From Atherix ibis (taxonomy: Eukaryota > Arthropoda > Insecta > Diptera > Athericidae), in assembly GCA_958298945.1 (NCBI GenBank), contig OY282605.1, positions 29,242,811 through 29,306,810 on the forward strand: a stretch of DNA of 64,000 bases, given 5' to 3'. The notes under the pieces are model-generated. The model searched no databases, was not told where the DNA came from, and worked only from the letters and a program-made list of their open reading frames with translations. The translations under genes were made by a program, and so were the position numbers. Each line of letters opens with the position of its first letter. Position 1 is the stretch's first letter. Shown in pieces: positions 35,251-47,600 of the stretch.

Positions 35251-37440
35251 TACTCAACCCAAAATTTATTTTTGAGTTAGAACTTCTTCTATTAAGAACT
35301 CTGTAAACCTAATTTATTACTCAAAAAGGAACTTATAAGACATAAGTCCTATTTTATTTTGAATTCATCGTAAATAATACGAGCAGAAGTTGTGATATTT
35401 AAATTTAGGAACCTTACAAAAAAGAACTTCTTTCCAATTTGAGTGTTAGTACCGATTCATTATATTAGAAAATTTTTAGGGTAGGTCGAAAAAAAATGTT
35501 TTCTTCAAACGTTGTTAGTGTGAATAAGGACCGGCTACTGAGTTACAAATTATATTTTGTGTTAATAAAACTTTCCTGTTTATCCTCATGAAAAATTTTA
35601 TTAATACAAAAAGTATTGTTAAAAATATTACTCTATAAAAATAAGTTCATAAAAACAAACTGAATTTAAATAATAAATAATGGACAAGGAACGTACAAAA
35701 ACCCTGATTATCACATCAGATGTGGAAAATTGCTCCTTGTTAGAAATTTTTTTGGTACCAAAACCTGACAAATTATAAAAGGCAAAATAATGTTTTTTTC
35801 TATAAAAAAATAATAAAAACAGTAAAAAATTCCTTATGGAAAAAATGTTCCCAAAATCACGATGATAGTAAGAGGACGATTGGAATGACTTTGCGTCTAT
35901 TACGAAAAGTAGTAAAAAATTTCATCGAACTTGAAGATTTGGGGAAATGATACGACAATAAATTCTGTCGTGTTTGTTGAATGATTTTGTTGACTCATAG
36001 TAAAAAGGACAACGAAAATCGTATTAGGCATGGACATGGAAAAATCTGTTGGCAAATTAAGTGAAAAATCTGCATTGTAATCAGGAGTCGACGTGGCAGT
36101 GGATGTGAATGATTAAAGTTCTAATCGGAGATTATTGAGTGGCGGCCACAAATGGAAACGCTACTAAAACGAATGTGAATTTTTATCGTCAGTGTTTCTT
36201 TTTTGTATCCTTTTTCTTGTGTCAATTTCATAGTAAATGATGGATGAAACGAGGATGCTAGTCAAAATGTCCTTTCAAACTCGTATGCAATTTGGTGAAG
36301 TGTCAAAGTAAGTCAGCTTTAATACGAAACGCTTTCTTCCATGGTCGTTATTGCGATCGAGTGTCCATCCTGTGGAGCAGGAGTTTTTTCCCCCGGCGAT
36401 TTACTCATTGGTATACGTTAGCTGGAAGCTAGACCAATACATATGTCCATGGTTGCCTTCAATAAATCTGCAACTCATCATCGGATATCATAATGGAAGT
36501 GCTATTCGTACTCGAAAGAAGTGTGGCTAGAACGGTTGGAATCTATCGTTCGGACTGAACCAATATAAACGGTAGCAAATTATCGACAGATTCACTCATC
36601 ATTCCGGCTAATGGTGGACGCAGCTGCTGGTGATTGCCGAGCGATACGAACCAGATTTTCCAGAAGATGCTGCTGGTGCCGACATCAAATAAAAAACACC
36701 ATCGATTCTCCAAAGGACAAGTGTTACTGCCAAGTAGCGGTGTTGTTGGCCACAAAACGTCTTTGATGGGATCCGCACTCATCGTTGCCATCCATCGTAT
36801 CGTTAACGGACTACAAAGTAAACGTTTTTCTCATCGTTCTTCAGCTATTTTTGAACAATTTCTGTTTTCTGGCCCATCAATTGTGTCATTTTCTTTTAAG
36901 TACTCGCATTTGCCACAAAACTTTACAAAACGCAATTTTTTTTCCCATATTGGACGTAATTCAATTTAACTTGTCTGGAATTTCGCCCTTCCTAGCCATC
37001 ATCGGGTAATGCCAAAGTCATCTTTCGTTTCTAACTCAAGTATTCGAAACGAAATGAACACTTGTTGGGACTATTTTTGTTTGCTTATTTGTGATTTTTT
37101 TTTTACTGGATTCTTCTTGAAAGTATGATGTACTCGAAGTTTAAAGGATGTAATACAATGAAATCCGAAGAAGCACAAATAAATCGAAACAAACTCTTTG
37201 CCGATCGATGGAAATGTTTGGATTCGATTAGAACGATGAGTAAATCTTTAATTGAAATGTTTACTGTGGCAATTTCCGTAAATCTTGAATCTTTTCTGAA
37301 CATTATTTGAGGAGAAATTTATTCCCTTTTTTCTCTTTCGAAGGTATTTTGTGCAAAAAAATTTTCTAATACCTTCTGTTTGGAATTAAATGTTTTTTTT
37401 TTGGTATCTAAAATTATATGAAAAATTCTTCAGTTGAATT
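35251..37440. other. Intronic DNA with a higher-complexity island at 36.0-37.3 kb
   Basis: From 35,250 to 35,850 it is AT-rich. From about 36,000 to 37,300 the sequence is balanced and unique. An 82-codon minus-strand frame (36,543-36,791) and an overlapping 111-codon plus-strand frame (36,634-36,969) are both open, and neither is recognisable. It is candidate regulatory DNA or a remnant of an unknown gene. Confidence 0.4.
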
Positions 37441-37445
37441 TATTC

Positions 37446-38448
37446 GGTTATTCATTTTGTAGTTCGGAAAGTACAGCCCTGTCATTTGACAGCTGTCAAA
37501 AATATGTGTTTTTTAAGGAAATATTTGTTTATAATAAGATTTGCCATAATATATTATGGATTAACCAGTTATAAGAAGCTTATAAGATATACCGATTGGT
37601 TGCTGGAACAACAAGTTTTAGATGCTGTTTTTTTCTAACAAAATTTTCTTCAACAATAAGGCTTATTTTTAGATTGGGGCTCTGAAAATTAAGAAGCAAC
37701 AGTAGAGAAGCAATTGTATCCAAGAAAATTGGTTGCCTGGTGTACATTTTGTTCTGAAGGTGTTATTGTTCCGCTTTTCTTGGCAAATGAAGCAGAAGAG
37801 ATAGTTCTCGTCAATTCTGAGCGTTATGGCCGCACGAAAACATATATTTTATAAGCCTAAACATAAAGATTTTTATCTGAAGCATATATGGTTTCAACAA
37901 AATAGAGCCACAAATAGAGAAACATGGTTAAAATTTTCCCTTGATTGGGCAAATATTTACAAGGACTCATAATTTCGAGGTTTGGTTATATCAATTGGCC
38001 TCAAAAAGCATGCGATTTGACGCTGTTGGATATTTTATTTTATGGTTACGAAATAGATCGTTCTCACATAGATAATTCTCAAACTTTAAAGTATTAAAAA
38101 ATAACATCCATCACGAACTACAACTTGAAATATATGCAAAAGTTATTAACCAATTATCTCATAAGGATCGAGTCCTGCAAGAAGTCTAGTGGCAACCATT
38201 TGAATGATATTATATTTCGTGTCTAATGGCAAGGTACAAGCAATTCAATATTTTAACAGTTCAATCGAAATCTGAATTTAAAGTGTGTTTTATTTAACTT
38301 AACTTTTCAATATTAAATTGGATATGCTTTTGGAAATTCCGCGGAACTATAATTTCTACCCTCTCCGCTTTTATATTCAAAACGATTATTTTTAGTAATT
38401 TTAGAAAAATATTAAGAATATCTACCTACCGCAGCACAAATTGGATAA
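37446..38448 (+). mobile_element. Degenerate Tc1-like element, family 1
   Basis: The left end GGTTATTCATTTTGTAGTTC then GGAAAGTAC then TTTGACAGCTGTCAAAA. The right end is at GCACAAATTGGATAATTC (38,431-38,448), with an inner copy of AAATTGGATAT at 38,316. Transposase pieces are legible in shifted frames: YPRKLVAWCTFCSEGVIVP (about 37,713-37,770), VLVNSERYGRTKTY, KHIWFQQNRATNRETW (second catalytic block, D to N) and ACDLTLLDILFYGYEID (about 38,010-38,056). It is inactive and internally shortened. Confidence 0.8.
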
Positions 38449-38879
38449 TTCTTTTTTTTTTCTTTAAAAAAAAAACCCTAAATTTGTAATAAAAACAAAA
38501 CTTAACAAAAATATACATAAAATTTTCGAAAAATTCAATATTTTTTAGTCTAAAATCAAATACAAAGTAACTAAAAACCCTACAGCAGTAATTAATTGCT
38601 GCTATAGGTTTTTTTTTTTTTGGATATGATGAAAATTATTAGCAGCACAGCGCCATCTGTTATTAAAAGTGAAACTACTCTAAAAATTGATAATAAAGTG
38701 AATCGAAATTTGGGATCACATATAAAAAATTGATGGATTTGAAAAATTATTTAATAAAATTCAAAAACGAGCAGAAAATCGCGAGAACAATTTTCCTTTC
38801 TCTCAGAAGTTTTTTTTAAGAAGATTTATTTGCTTGTAAAATTAGTTAATACGGACTAATTACAGGTAAATTTTTATGT

Positions 38880-39960
38880 CTCCAAAAAAAAGCCAACCCA
38901 AATTTATGACGAATTCACAATTTCACTCAAAAAGATTCCTCCACCCAAAAATTTTACCCCATCCGAAATTAATAAATTAAATCCATCACCTTCCAAAATA
39001 AATAAAAAACAAATAAATATCTACTTTTCCTTACTTTGGAAATATTTCAGTCATAAAACTTACTCGCAAACCCAAAAAACAAATAAAATCCCCATCCTCG
39101 GATAGACCTATCAGCTTATTAGCAATCTTTGGCAAAATTTTTGAAAAAACTTTTAAAGCGTGTTTACTCTGTCCTTGAAGATGCCAACATTATCCCCAAT
39201 CATCAATTTGTTTTCTGTTCAGAACACTCGACAATCCAACAATGTCATCGTATGGTTGATTTAATTGCGTCCTCTCTTGAGCAAAAAGAGTACTGTCCAG
39301 GCGTGCTCCTAACATGCCTCTGATCGGGTGTGACACCCTGGATCTATTTTAAAATCATATCTCTCCCAATGTCACTTTCAAATATCTATTAATACAAAAA
39401 TTCTGACAAATCGCTCATTACAGCTGGTGTCCCTGAAGGACTTGGACCTTTGATATCCCAACTAATTCCAAAACTTTAGTTATTATATCCACATAACCTC
39501 AAAGTACCTACAATTCCATATTAAAAATCTCCAAGACTGGTTTAAGTTAATATAACTTAATGATCACGTCATTCCATCAGAAGATAACGTTCGCTTAAGC
39601 AAAGTCGGACTTAAGCTAGACAAACTACTTACTTAGAATCCTCACACGAAATTAAAAAGACTTGAACTTAACAGACGTTATCGACTACTACTTAGACTAC
39701 TAGACAATAGATCAAAACTAACACGAAATACAAAAGTTTTAATTTACAATACAATTTTTAAACCAATCTGGACATACGGACTGGAACCATGGCATTCTAC
39801 CAATTCCTCTTCAATCCAATTTCTTCATTCCAAAATCCGCAATTCTATGTTCGCAAGAAAATTATTCATCGTAACTTAAATGTTCACTTTGTTCATAACT
39901 TAAGTGTTTCTCGTTATAAAAAGTTTCATTCCCGATTATCCTGCCACTAATATTTTCTTG
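38880..39960 (+). mobile_element. Jockey-type LINE reverse transcriptase fragment, plus strand
   Basis: Blocks of a Jockey-clade reverse transcriptase appear in order but in several frames. They are RPISLLAIFGKIFEKLLKRV and NIIPNHQFVFCSEHSTIQQC (39,103-39,240), VLLTCL-stop where FLDV is expected (39,302-39,322), AGVPEGLGP (39,423-39,448), VGLKLDKLLT and LNRRYRLLLRLLDNRSKLT (39,603-39,720), KPIWTYGLEPWHS (39,760-39,796), and LNVHFVHNLSVSRYKKFHSR near 39,880-39,935. The YADD region is missing between 39,450 and 39,600. It has many stops and frameshifts and is long dead. Confidence 0.88.
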
Positions 39961-40029
39961 TTAGAAAACTCTTCTCTGTTCTTATTCTTCTTCCTATTCA
40001 GTCTGTCTTAGTCCACTCTTGAATATAGG

Positions 40030-40880
40030 CCTCATCCAATTTTTTCCATGATGTCCTCTCTGGCGTTGTTTACATCCAAATTGGATAGCATCCCTCCATC
40101 TTGCTTCGGCTCTCTGTACACTCTTAGGTAATAAACTTCGGTGTATTGTGGTATTTCGCTGCCATTAAAGTATATGGGAGGACATGGTTTACGGTGGAGA
40201 GCAAAAGTCACGTGGGTAGATTTACGTTCATTAACCTCTACTCTCCACCAGGTAAACTAGCTGTGGAAGGTTTGGAGTTGGGTATGGAGAATTTCGGAAG
40301 TTTGTTGGGGATTTTTGCTAGATGCAAGGCAGGCCGTATCATCGGCGTATATTGCAAAAAAAAGTATTGGCAAAAATTGGTATATCGAATGTAGAATTGT
40401 TGTAAAGGATGGGTCCGAGTAAACTTCCCTGCGGAACTCCAACTAATATCGGAGATTATTTTACTTAAAAGTATCGATTGGAAAGGAATGATTTTAGGAC
40501 TAGAAAATACGTAGAAGGAAGGATCCTCTTGAGTTTTTAACACTAAGCCCAGGTGCTACCACGATGAGCGGAAACCAAATTGGTGGTTGGGAATTAAATT
40601 TGAGGCTTGGAGTAGGGGATGTAAAAGGTGAAGAACTATTTTTTCAAAGATTTTCGAGAGGATTGGAAGGAGGCTTATTGGTCTGTAGGAAGTGGAATGA
40701 TTTGTTGGTTTTGAGAATTATTTTTATGACGGCAAATTTCCAGACAATTGGGAAATATGTTGTTCGAAGTATGGATTGATTATACTGGAGATAATCATAT
40801 CATAGCCAGTTGCTGAAGTCTTCGAAAAGGAGTTTGATTAAATTGGCAACTTTGGAATTGCTTTTGGGGGAAGACTCATG
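40030..40880 (-). mobile_element. Jockey-type LINE reverse transcriptase fragment, minus strand
   Basis: On the minus strand, PYFEQHIFPIVWKFAVIKII-like sequence (near 40,740) precedes PISLL-like and KIFEK-like blocks at about 40,640. Then come a GVPQGSLLGPIL-like block at about 40,410-40,445 and the intact catalytic box IYADDTACLASSKNPQQTSE (around 40,300-40,350), then KSTHVTFAL and NGSEIPQYTEV near 40,130-40,215. Frames shift repeatedly. It lies tail-to-tail with the plus-strand copy ending at 39,960, forming an inverted LINE pair. Confidence 0.85.
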
Positions 40881-40914
40881 GGTAAGGGATAGTTCTGTTT
40901 CGATATTAGCACAA

Positions 40915-41560
40915 CGACGGGATTCATAGTTTTAATTTTAGGAACATTCATTCTTAGTCCAACCGAACGAGAGCTTTCTTCCAGATTCTGCAATATTATT
41001 CTGAGTTCTTCGGCGTCACTACTAACTACTTACTTTAACTCTAATGTGAAGAGTTTGGGTGAAATGGTATCCCCTGACCAACCCCTCTTCCAGTCTAGAC
41101 CCTCCACGTACTTCAATTATCTCCTATCTTTACCCTAAGGGGCACATGGTCATATATATATTTCAATTAGCTTGAATATCTAGAGTCAATACCGTTGCTT
41201 CCAGTACGGCCCATGTTTCGATGGAATCAATAGCTTTCTGGTAGTCTACAAATGAAAGATGAAGTGGTACATTTCTCTATCAAGGCACGCAACGATTGAA
41301 TATCATCGGTCGTGCTAAAGCCCTTCTAGAGTCCTGCTAATTCGACAGGTTTTTATGTAAGTTATAATGTTATGCCTTTGTTAGTTTATATAAGATGGAT
41401 AGGAGCCTGATCGGTCTGTAGTTTTCCATATGTGCACAATCTCCTTTCTTATAAAGTAAGATGGTTTCAGCGTTATGCCAAGATTCGGGAGTTTTTCCTT
41501 GTTCTAAGTATTTATTTAGTAGCACTGTAGGCGCTGTTACTTTCCTTATAATCTCTCATC
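40915..41560 (-). mobile_element. RTE-type reverse transcriptase fragment, minus strand
   Basis: Minus-strand translation gives PESWHNAETILLYKKGDCAH and ENYRPIRLLSILYKLTKA (about 41,490-41,375), then HLSFVDYQKAIDSIETWAVL (about 41,275-41,195) and LRIILQNLEESSRSVGLRMN (about 41,010-40,950). These are the early reverse transcriptase blocks of RTE/BovB-like LINEs and differ from the Jockey pieces around them. The catalytic YADD-equivalent box is absent. It lies immediately upstream, on the same strand, of the Jockey fragment. Confidence 0.8.
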
Positions 41561-43478
41561 GACGTTTAAAGTGAAATTTGCCAAGAGATTTCTTGCGACC
41601 TTAACATGACTCGTTAGGTAGAGAAATACTAATAGGCGTTTACACTCGCATGTCCCTCTCCTCTTACTGAAGTGTATTGCCATAAAATCTGCCTTTTACA
41701 ATATTTATGTAATTGTAGATATGAAAGAAAAATTGAACAAAATTTTAACCAAAACCTCACAACAACAATAAAAACCATTAACTCAATGCCATCTGTTGGC
41801 AAAAGTAAAAAACTGAAAATATTGAAGAAAACCAATTTAACCCTTTCAAATAAATTCCATTGGAGTCTGAATTTTAAATATATTTTATTTAAATTTACTT
41901 TTCAGAGTAAAAATTTTTAATTATTTTTTAATTAATTTTATAATTTTTTTTTCACTCTCAATATAATTTCGAGAGAATCCATAAATAATCTCTAAAACTC
42001 AAAAAGCAACAAAAAAAAAATGACAAATTACAATTCCGATAACCGATATTGATGCCGAATGAAAATGTGTAACTGTTAAAAAGTCCTAACAGAATTCATG
42101 ATATTGAAGAAAATCCATTTCAGGATGCATAACGATAACAAATTGGAATAATGGGAAAAAGTATGATTTAGAATATCCTTAATGGCATTCAATATAATAT
42201 TTGAATAGTGCCGGAAAAAACCCCATCCTTCTACCATTGAATAATGCCAATACAGTCGATTTTTGTTTAGAATTGACCACTGCAAACCACATGACCCAAT
42301 CCTAACTGTTCTAGTGACAAAAGTTTACTTGTTTTCGATTAAAAACAAAAGCTACACAATATCTAGAACGCCTGGAAACTTTTACTTACCCACAAAAAGA
42401 GAAGAAACCATAAAAAAATTATCCTGAATTTTGGTTAGTGTCCATTTCAGATTAATTATGGCAAAGGGTTTTTGTGTTATGACTATTCGAAAAGTTTGAA
42501 TTTGATTTATTAACGATACCCGCCCCGCATACATCATTAAACTGGATATGATTTTATGAAAACGGAAACATGGAAATCGGTTTGCTATGAAATAAATCGT
42601 CTCAGCATTTTTGCTATGGAACTGATTGTCCAGCAACATGTAAGTTCGTATTTGTTTTTAGCTTGTTTCGTGTTGAAGGGATGCCCCCTTATTTAGATTT
42701 TGTTAGCCTTTAATATCCCTAAATCATCTTTATGTTTTAATGAATAGTTTAAATTCTTACTGGCAGAGATGTTCGGGGATCAAAAAAAGGAGGCAAAAAG
42801 AAAACTGAAACAAAATTAATTGAGGGAACTGTGTTTGGTTTTCAGGATAATAAGTGTTGAAGAACCACTAAGGGTGCAGACCGACTGTTAAGGGTAGACA
42901 GGAGGCGATTTAAAACTTTCGGATGGAATGCTATTCATTCAGTGTGGATAGTCAGTCTGCCCTTATTGCTCCTTATTGCTGATGTTGATAAATTCATACT
43001 AAATGCCTTCATTTCTCCTCTATCGAATGCTAAGGGTTTCCGGAATAACAGAAAATGGTCGAGTCAGGTCATTGTCCCTTCCATTCTGTAATTTATTATT
43101 CTTGTTACTCATTGTTGTCTCCTTTTTTTAAAGGTTTGTTTTTTTTCGTCTTCCCCTAAAAGGATATCTTCTTTTTACTGTTTGCCAACTTCAATAGTTT
43201 CCTGAAGGTGGTCCAATTGTCTTAATCTCAAAAACAGGGTAGATATTCATGAAAATAAATCTTCCTAATTACTCGAGATTCATTTAGTTTTTTTTTTTAT
43301 GAATTTGCTTAGGTATTTTTCGTTTTCTTTGACGGCATCATATTAGGAAATATTATGCATGTCAGACATTTTTTTACCCAACCACCAAGGATTATTATCG
43401 ATATTTTATTTTTGGGGCTTCCCTCAGAATAACGAGTTAATTTTCATTTTTGTTTTTTCTTATTTAGCTCAAAAATTA
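41561..43478. other. Intronic DNA, no gene recognised
   Basis: Moderately AT-rich unique sequence. Small frames (41,629-41,835; 42,076-42,285; 42,382-42,639, all minus) show no family. Nothing else is supported. Confidence 0.55.
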
Positions 43479-43480
43479 TA

Positions 43481-45740
43481 TACGAGAGGTGATTGAAAAG
43501 TTTTCGGAATTAATTTCAAAGTTTTTGGATCTCCAGCCGAAACTCATCCGGTGACATTTTAGTCACCTCATCCGATGAGAATCACTTTCCAAACAGGAAT
43601 GCCCTTGGTTCGAGTTAGATGGATGTTCGATAGACCCAGCAATTTTTGCTCAGCGATTATGCTTGACTAAGGAGACCTATAATCATAAAGAAACCTATTT
43701 TTTTTTGCACCATCCTAGGACGCTTTTAGAGTGGTTGATCGCTGTTTCAGTCGGACACACTTGGGCCAAAGTTAGGACCGTTGTGATACCACGTGATCAT
43801 CAAAGCTGATGTCACCCTGAGAACCAATTGGAGGGTAGTGCAAAGTATTGATTTTTGTTATATTCATGTACAAAATATCACTTAAATCGTCCAAGAAAAA
43901 GTCCCCCAGAATTCTTTTTTTGAGGGATGTAAAGGTTGGGCATGAAAAGTTTAAAAAAAATTGTTTCCTTTTTCTTCTCGTTTTTACACCTATGACAGAA
44001 GGAAGTCATATGCGGGGATACCTCCTATGCAATGACCTGCAATAATCCCGGTCAGCATGCTAATGTGAGCCCTACCTGACCACAGTAGGCTTTCTGTTTT
44101 CTTCTTATCTAGCTTAGGGTACATTATTCTAGAGATGTGACACGAGTCAAGGTTGCTCAACCTCTTGTTCTCCAGCTTTTAAATTATTCACAAATGTATT
44201 CATACTATTGGTGAAGAACAGTGCCAACTAGGAAAACACACCTTTTGCGTCCCAAAAAAAAAAATGGATGCCTTTGCATTTTCGCCATATTTTATTGTTT
44301 CACTTCCGTTAAGAGAATAACGCGCGTCAAGCTTGTGAAAAGTTGCGTTAAATTAACAATGACAATGCTCTACAAAAGTGTCAATGCCAACGATTGTTCA
44401 CAAAAATCCGTGCTGGTGATTTGGATCACAACGATGGTCCATGGTCAAGAAGGCTAACCAAGGTTATTGAAGAGAAAATAAAGGAATTAATTGAGTCAAA
44501 CCGGCGTTCCAAGACGCGGGACAAAGGAAAATATTGAACATCTATCATACAACCGTTCACGACAGTCTAAAGAAGTTGGGATACATAAGCAAGCTGGATA
44601 TTTGGGTTCCGTATGCACTCAAAGAAGCTCATTAAAGTGAGGAAAACGACCTTTTTTTAAAGCGGTTGATAACTGGTCTTGGTCCCGGCGTGGTGATCCG
44701 CTTCAAACGACATCGAAAGCGGACATTCATCAAAGGAAAGCTATGCTCTCAGTGTGGTAGGGTATTTAAGGTGTTATGTTTTTTGAGCTTACACATATAC
44801 TAAGGTACCAACTAATCTACTCAGAAGTGTGCTGTCAGCAATAGCTGAATCCATTGTCTAGAAACGTCCGGAAACGCTCAGTAATCATTAAGGCGTTGTG
44901 TTCTATCACGACAATTCAACACCACACACAATTTTGATCACTTGCCAACAAATATTGGAGCTTTCATGGGATGTGTTCCCATACCCATCACACTCGCCTG
45001 ACCTTCACTTTCAGTCTTCCACTTGCTTAGCTCTCTTCAAAATTCCTTGCATTGTATGACGTTCAATTCAGATGAGGCTATAAATCAGTTTTTCGCCGAT
45101 AAGGATAGGTCTTTCTATGATCGAGGAATTATGAAGCGTGCTTAAAGATTGCAGAAACTTGTCGAGAAAAATGGGGAAAGGTTATCGACAAAAATATCAT
45201 TGATTGATATTTGTTCTTTTTATATAAATAAATACACTTTTTAAAGCAGAAAAGGTGCTAAAATGCCATAGCATGTCCGATAACCCAATAATTCTCCCAC
45301 CATTATGAGTAGATGCCTACAGATTCCTAAATTTCACGTACCTTTATTAGCCGGTCTGACAGAACCATGTTATGGACTATAACTGGGATTTCTAGCGTGT
45401 TAGCCAGTTTTGGTCATCCTGAACTTGGGTCACAAATTGTGAGTATTCTGTTCCAAAAGCTAAAATGGAAAAATGAACGTAATGAATCTCCTAATACACT
45501 ATATGTCCTTGGCAGTTTTTCCTTCGAAATAAAACGAACTCAGTAACTGTCCTGATTTCAATTCCTTACAATTTTCAAAATAACGCGTAATAACTGTCAA
45601 AATATAATTTCATGGCGGATCATTTTGACATTTGCAAGTACAGCTAGTAACAGAGTCGCCAACTTAATAACATGAAAATGTCTTAAAATAGGTGGCCATC
45701 TAGTTGTGAATACCGAAAACTTTGCAAATCACTCTCGTGT
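43481..45740 (+). mobile_element. Mariner element with matching ends, enlarged to about 2.26 kb
   Basis: The left end TACGAGAGGTGATTGAAAAG then TTTTCGGAATTA pairs in inverted orientation with the right end at 45,707-45,740 (reverse complement ACACGAGAGTGATTTGCAAA then GTTTTCGGTATT). TA dinucleotides flank both ends (43,479-43,480 and 45,741-45,742). Mariner elements are usually about 1.3 kb. Here about 740 bp precede and about 500 bp follow the transposase remnant, so roughly 1 kb of extra DNA has entered between the ends. I could not identify that extra DNA. Confidence 0.8.
44251..45205 (+). pseudogene. Mariner transposase pseudogene
   Basis: Blocks read in order but in several frames: FRKENNARQACEKLR (helix-turn-helix), LFTKIRAGDLDHNDGPWSRR, TVHDSLKKLGYISKLDIWVP, then WSRRGDPLQTTSKADIHQRK, MLSVWW, a YHDNSTPHTI-like second catalytic block, PSHSPDLHF-like third block, and a C-terminus like DRSFYDRGIMK...EKVIDKNII. 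The first aspartate (RLITG-D-W) is damaged, since bases after RLITG are lost. This mariner lineage differs from the other two in the window. Confidence 0.88.
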
Positions 45741-45742
45741 TA

Positions 45743-46809
45743 GAAGAACAAATTTTTCTGGTTGAAATTTTGTATCATTTTTTTTATAAATTTTTCTTCA
45801 ATGCTAGCTGTTCAATTTCAGTAAATTTTCTTGGTTTTTTTTCTCAATCAAAACTGAATTAATGTAAATTTAAGAAAATTTATAATTGTTCTCCATAAAC
45901 AATTTGTCCTTATTTATTTTCAAAGAAATACATGTGAATGAAACCTGCACACCAAAGTGCGAACCAGACAGTCTATTTTTGCGGATACAATGATTTCTCC
46001 AAAGTCACTTGTGGGTTTTCAGAGTTCCATATACGGAAATTTTGCTGACGAACGTTGTAAACTGGTTCAGTGATCCACATTAAAAAATAGCAAACGTGCA
46101 GCTGAGCAAGTGCTACCTTGTATGATATATTTGTTTGACAATACGTTCAACGTTCAACAAAAAAAAAATTTGTTTGACATACGTTCAATGAACATATGCG
46201 TTCAACAAAAAAAATAATACCCAAAAAAATACACCATAAAAAGAAGTATATTTGGAATGAACCACACAAAGAGCCGCGCATCGAGTGACGAAACCAAAAT
46301 AACCATGCTGCTATGCTATATTTGCTGCGCTGCAACCTGTCACTGATGCGCTGTAATTCTTTTGCTCTTTTGACTTTAACCGTCATCTGATCATTTTTAA
46401 CCAGCGCAGCACCGATGTTTAGTCTTCATTTTTTTTAATAGTCTGTTTGGTGAAATATTTTTGAGATAATAGTTAATATACTATAAAAAAATTGTTCGTC
46501 TAATCAAATTGCATAAATTAACAAAACATTTTTTAATCAGAAAAATAAATAACAAAAAAATGTAATTTTTTTAATAAAAGAAAAATTTCCTAAAAAATAA
46601 TTTATTTATTTTAGATGATTGAGAAAATGAAGAATAGGAAGGGGGATGGGGGGATACTAAAAGTATACTTTTTATACTTTTTTTGTAGATATCCACAACT
46701 ACAACATAATAACCAAAAGATTTTTATAATAATAGTAATTAACATGAATAGTTATGGGGAGTAAACATTCATTGAACCTTCTCCTGGTAGCGTGTGTTTA
46801 TGTTAAACC
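45743..46809. other. Intronic DNA with a small tandem duplication
   Basis: No gene is recognised. At 46,131-46,213 a segment TTGTTTGACAATACGTTCAA ending in GTTCAACAAAAAAAA is followed by a near copy with a few changes. 46,220-46,430 is relatively GC-balanced, but its 79-codon minus frame has no known domain. From 46,430 to 46,600 it is almost pure AT. A plus-strand G-rich word GGGGGATGGGGGG lies at about 46,640. Confidence 0.5.
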
Positions 46810-47600
46810 TCAGTGTTTTAGTAAATCACGCGACCTGTGACGCTTCAGTCTTCGATGGGTGTTTTTAGGAAAGAAAATAATTGAGGATAGTTCTTGGACA
46901 AGAGGTTTGGTATAATTGGAGACACGAGAATGGAAATAATGGAACTTCAAGATCACAAAACGCAGCCACATCAAAAGCAAATGAGACTTCAAGATCACGC
47001 TGGATAACAGTATTGCGAACAAAGGGAGCGTCGACAATTGTACAATGTATTTTTATTGAAGGGATTAAATTCGACGAGAATTGGAAGGCTTAGGAGGCCG
47101 CAGTGTTCTAGTCTCTAAGTCCAGATGGATTTCAGTAGAGCATTGTACAAAACTACTTTTCTGTCTATAGTAAGCCTAGAAGGTTTGTCTAAAAGTCGAA
47201 ATAGTTGTAGGTATCGTCTTTTCAGTTCCATGACTAAGTGCAGTCCTATTAAGACAACATTGTGCACGGCGGATAGTAATAGTAACGTGGACACATTTTC
47301 TTAAAACAGTTTTACAGGGTGTATTGGTAAACTTTGTTAACGGCAGATAGTAAGAGTTACATGGACACATTTGCTTAAACCGGTTTTAGGGAGTTTGATA
47401 TTGGGTTTAGAGAATTTCGTAAGTATTTTGGGGATTTTCACTAGATGGAAGCAGACCGTATCAGAAGAGATTGGAATATTGGATAAAAAATTGTGGTAGA
47501 AGCTGGGTCCAAGTATACTTCCCTGTGGAACACCAGCCACTATCGGAGAGATTTTTTCATTCCTAAATAATATTTTTAACATATTAAATCGATTTAAACC
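46810..47600 (-). mobile_element. Jockey-type LINE fragment including C-terminus, minus strand
   Basis: On the minus strand, ISPIVAGVPQGSILGPSFYH (about 47,545-47,490) is the conserved PQG block. It is followed by CVHVTLTI, then LFRLLDKPSRLTIDRKVVLY and NALLKSIWT (about 47,200-47,110), and near the end PLVQELSS and RRLKRHRSRDLL (about 46,900-46,815), the usual Jockey C-terminal ending. A segment with CVHVT(L/I)TI(C/R)R occurs twice (47,350 and 47,270), so there is an internal duplication. The YADD box is lost. Frames are broken. Confidence 0.82.
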
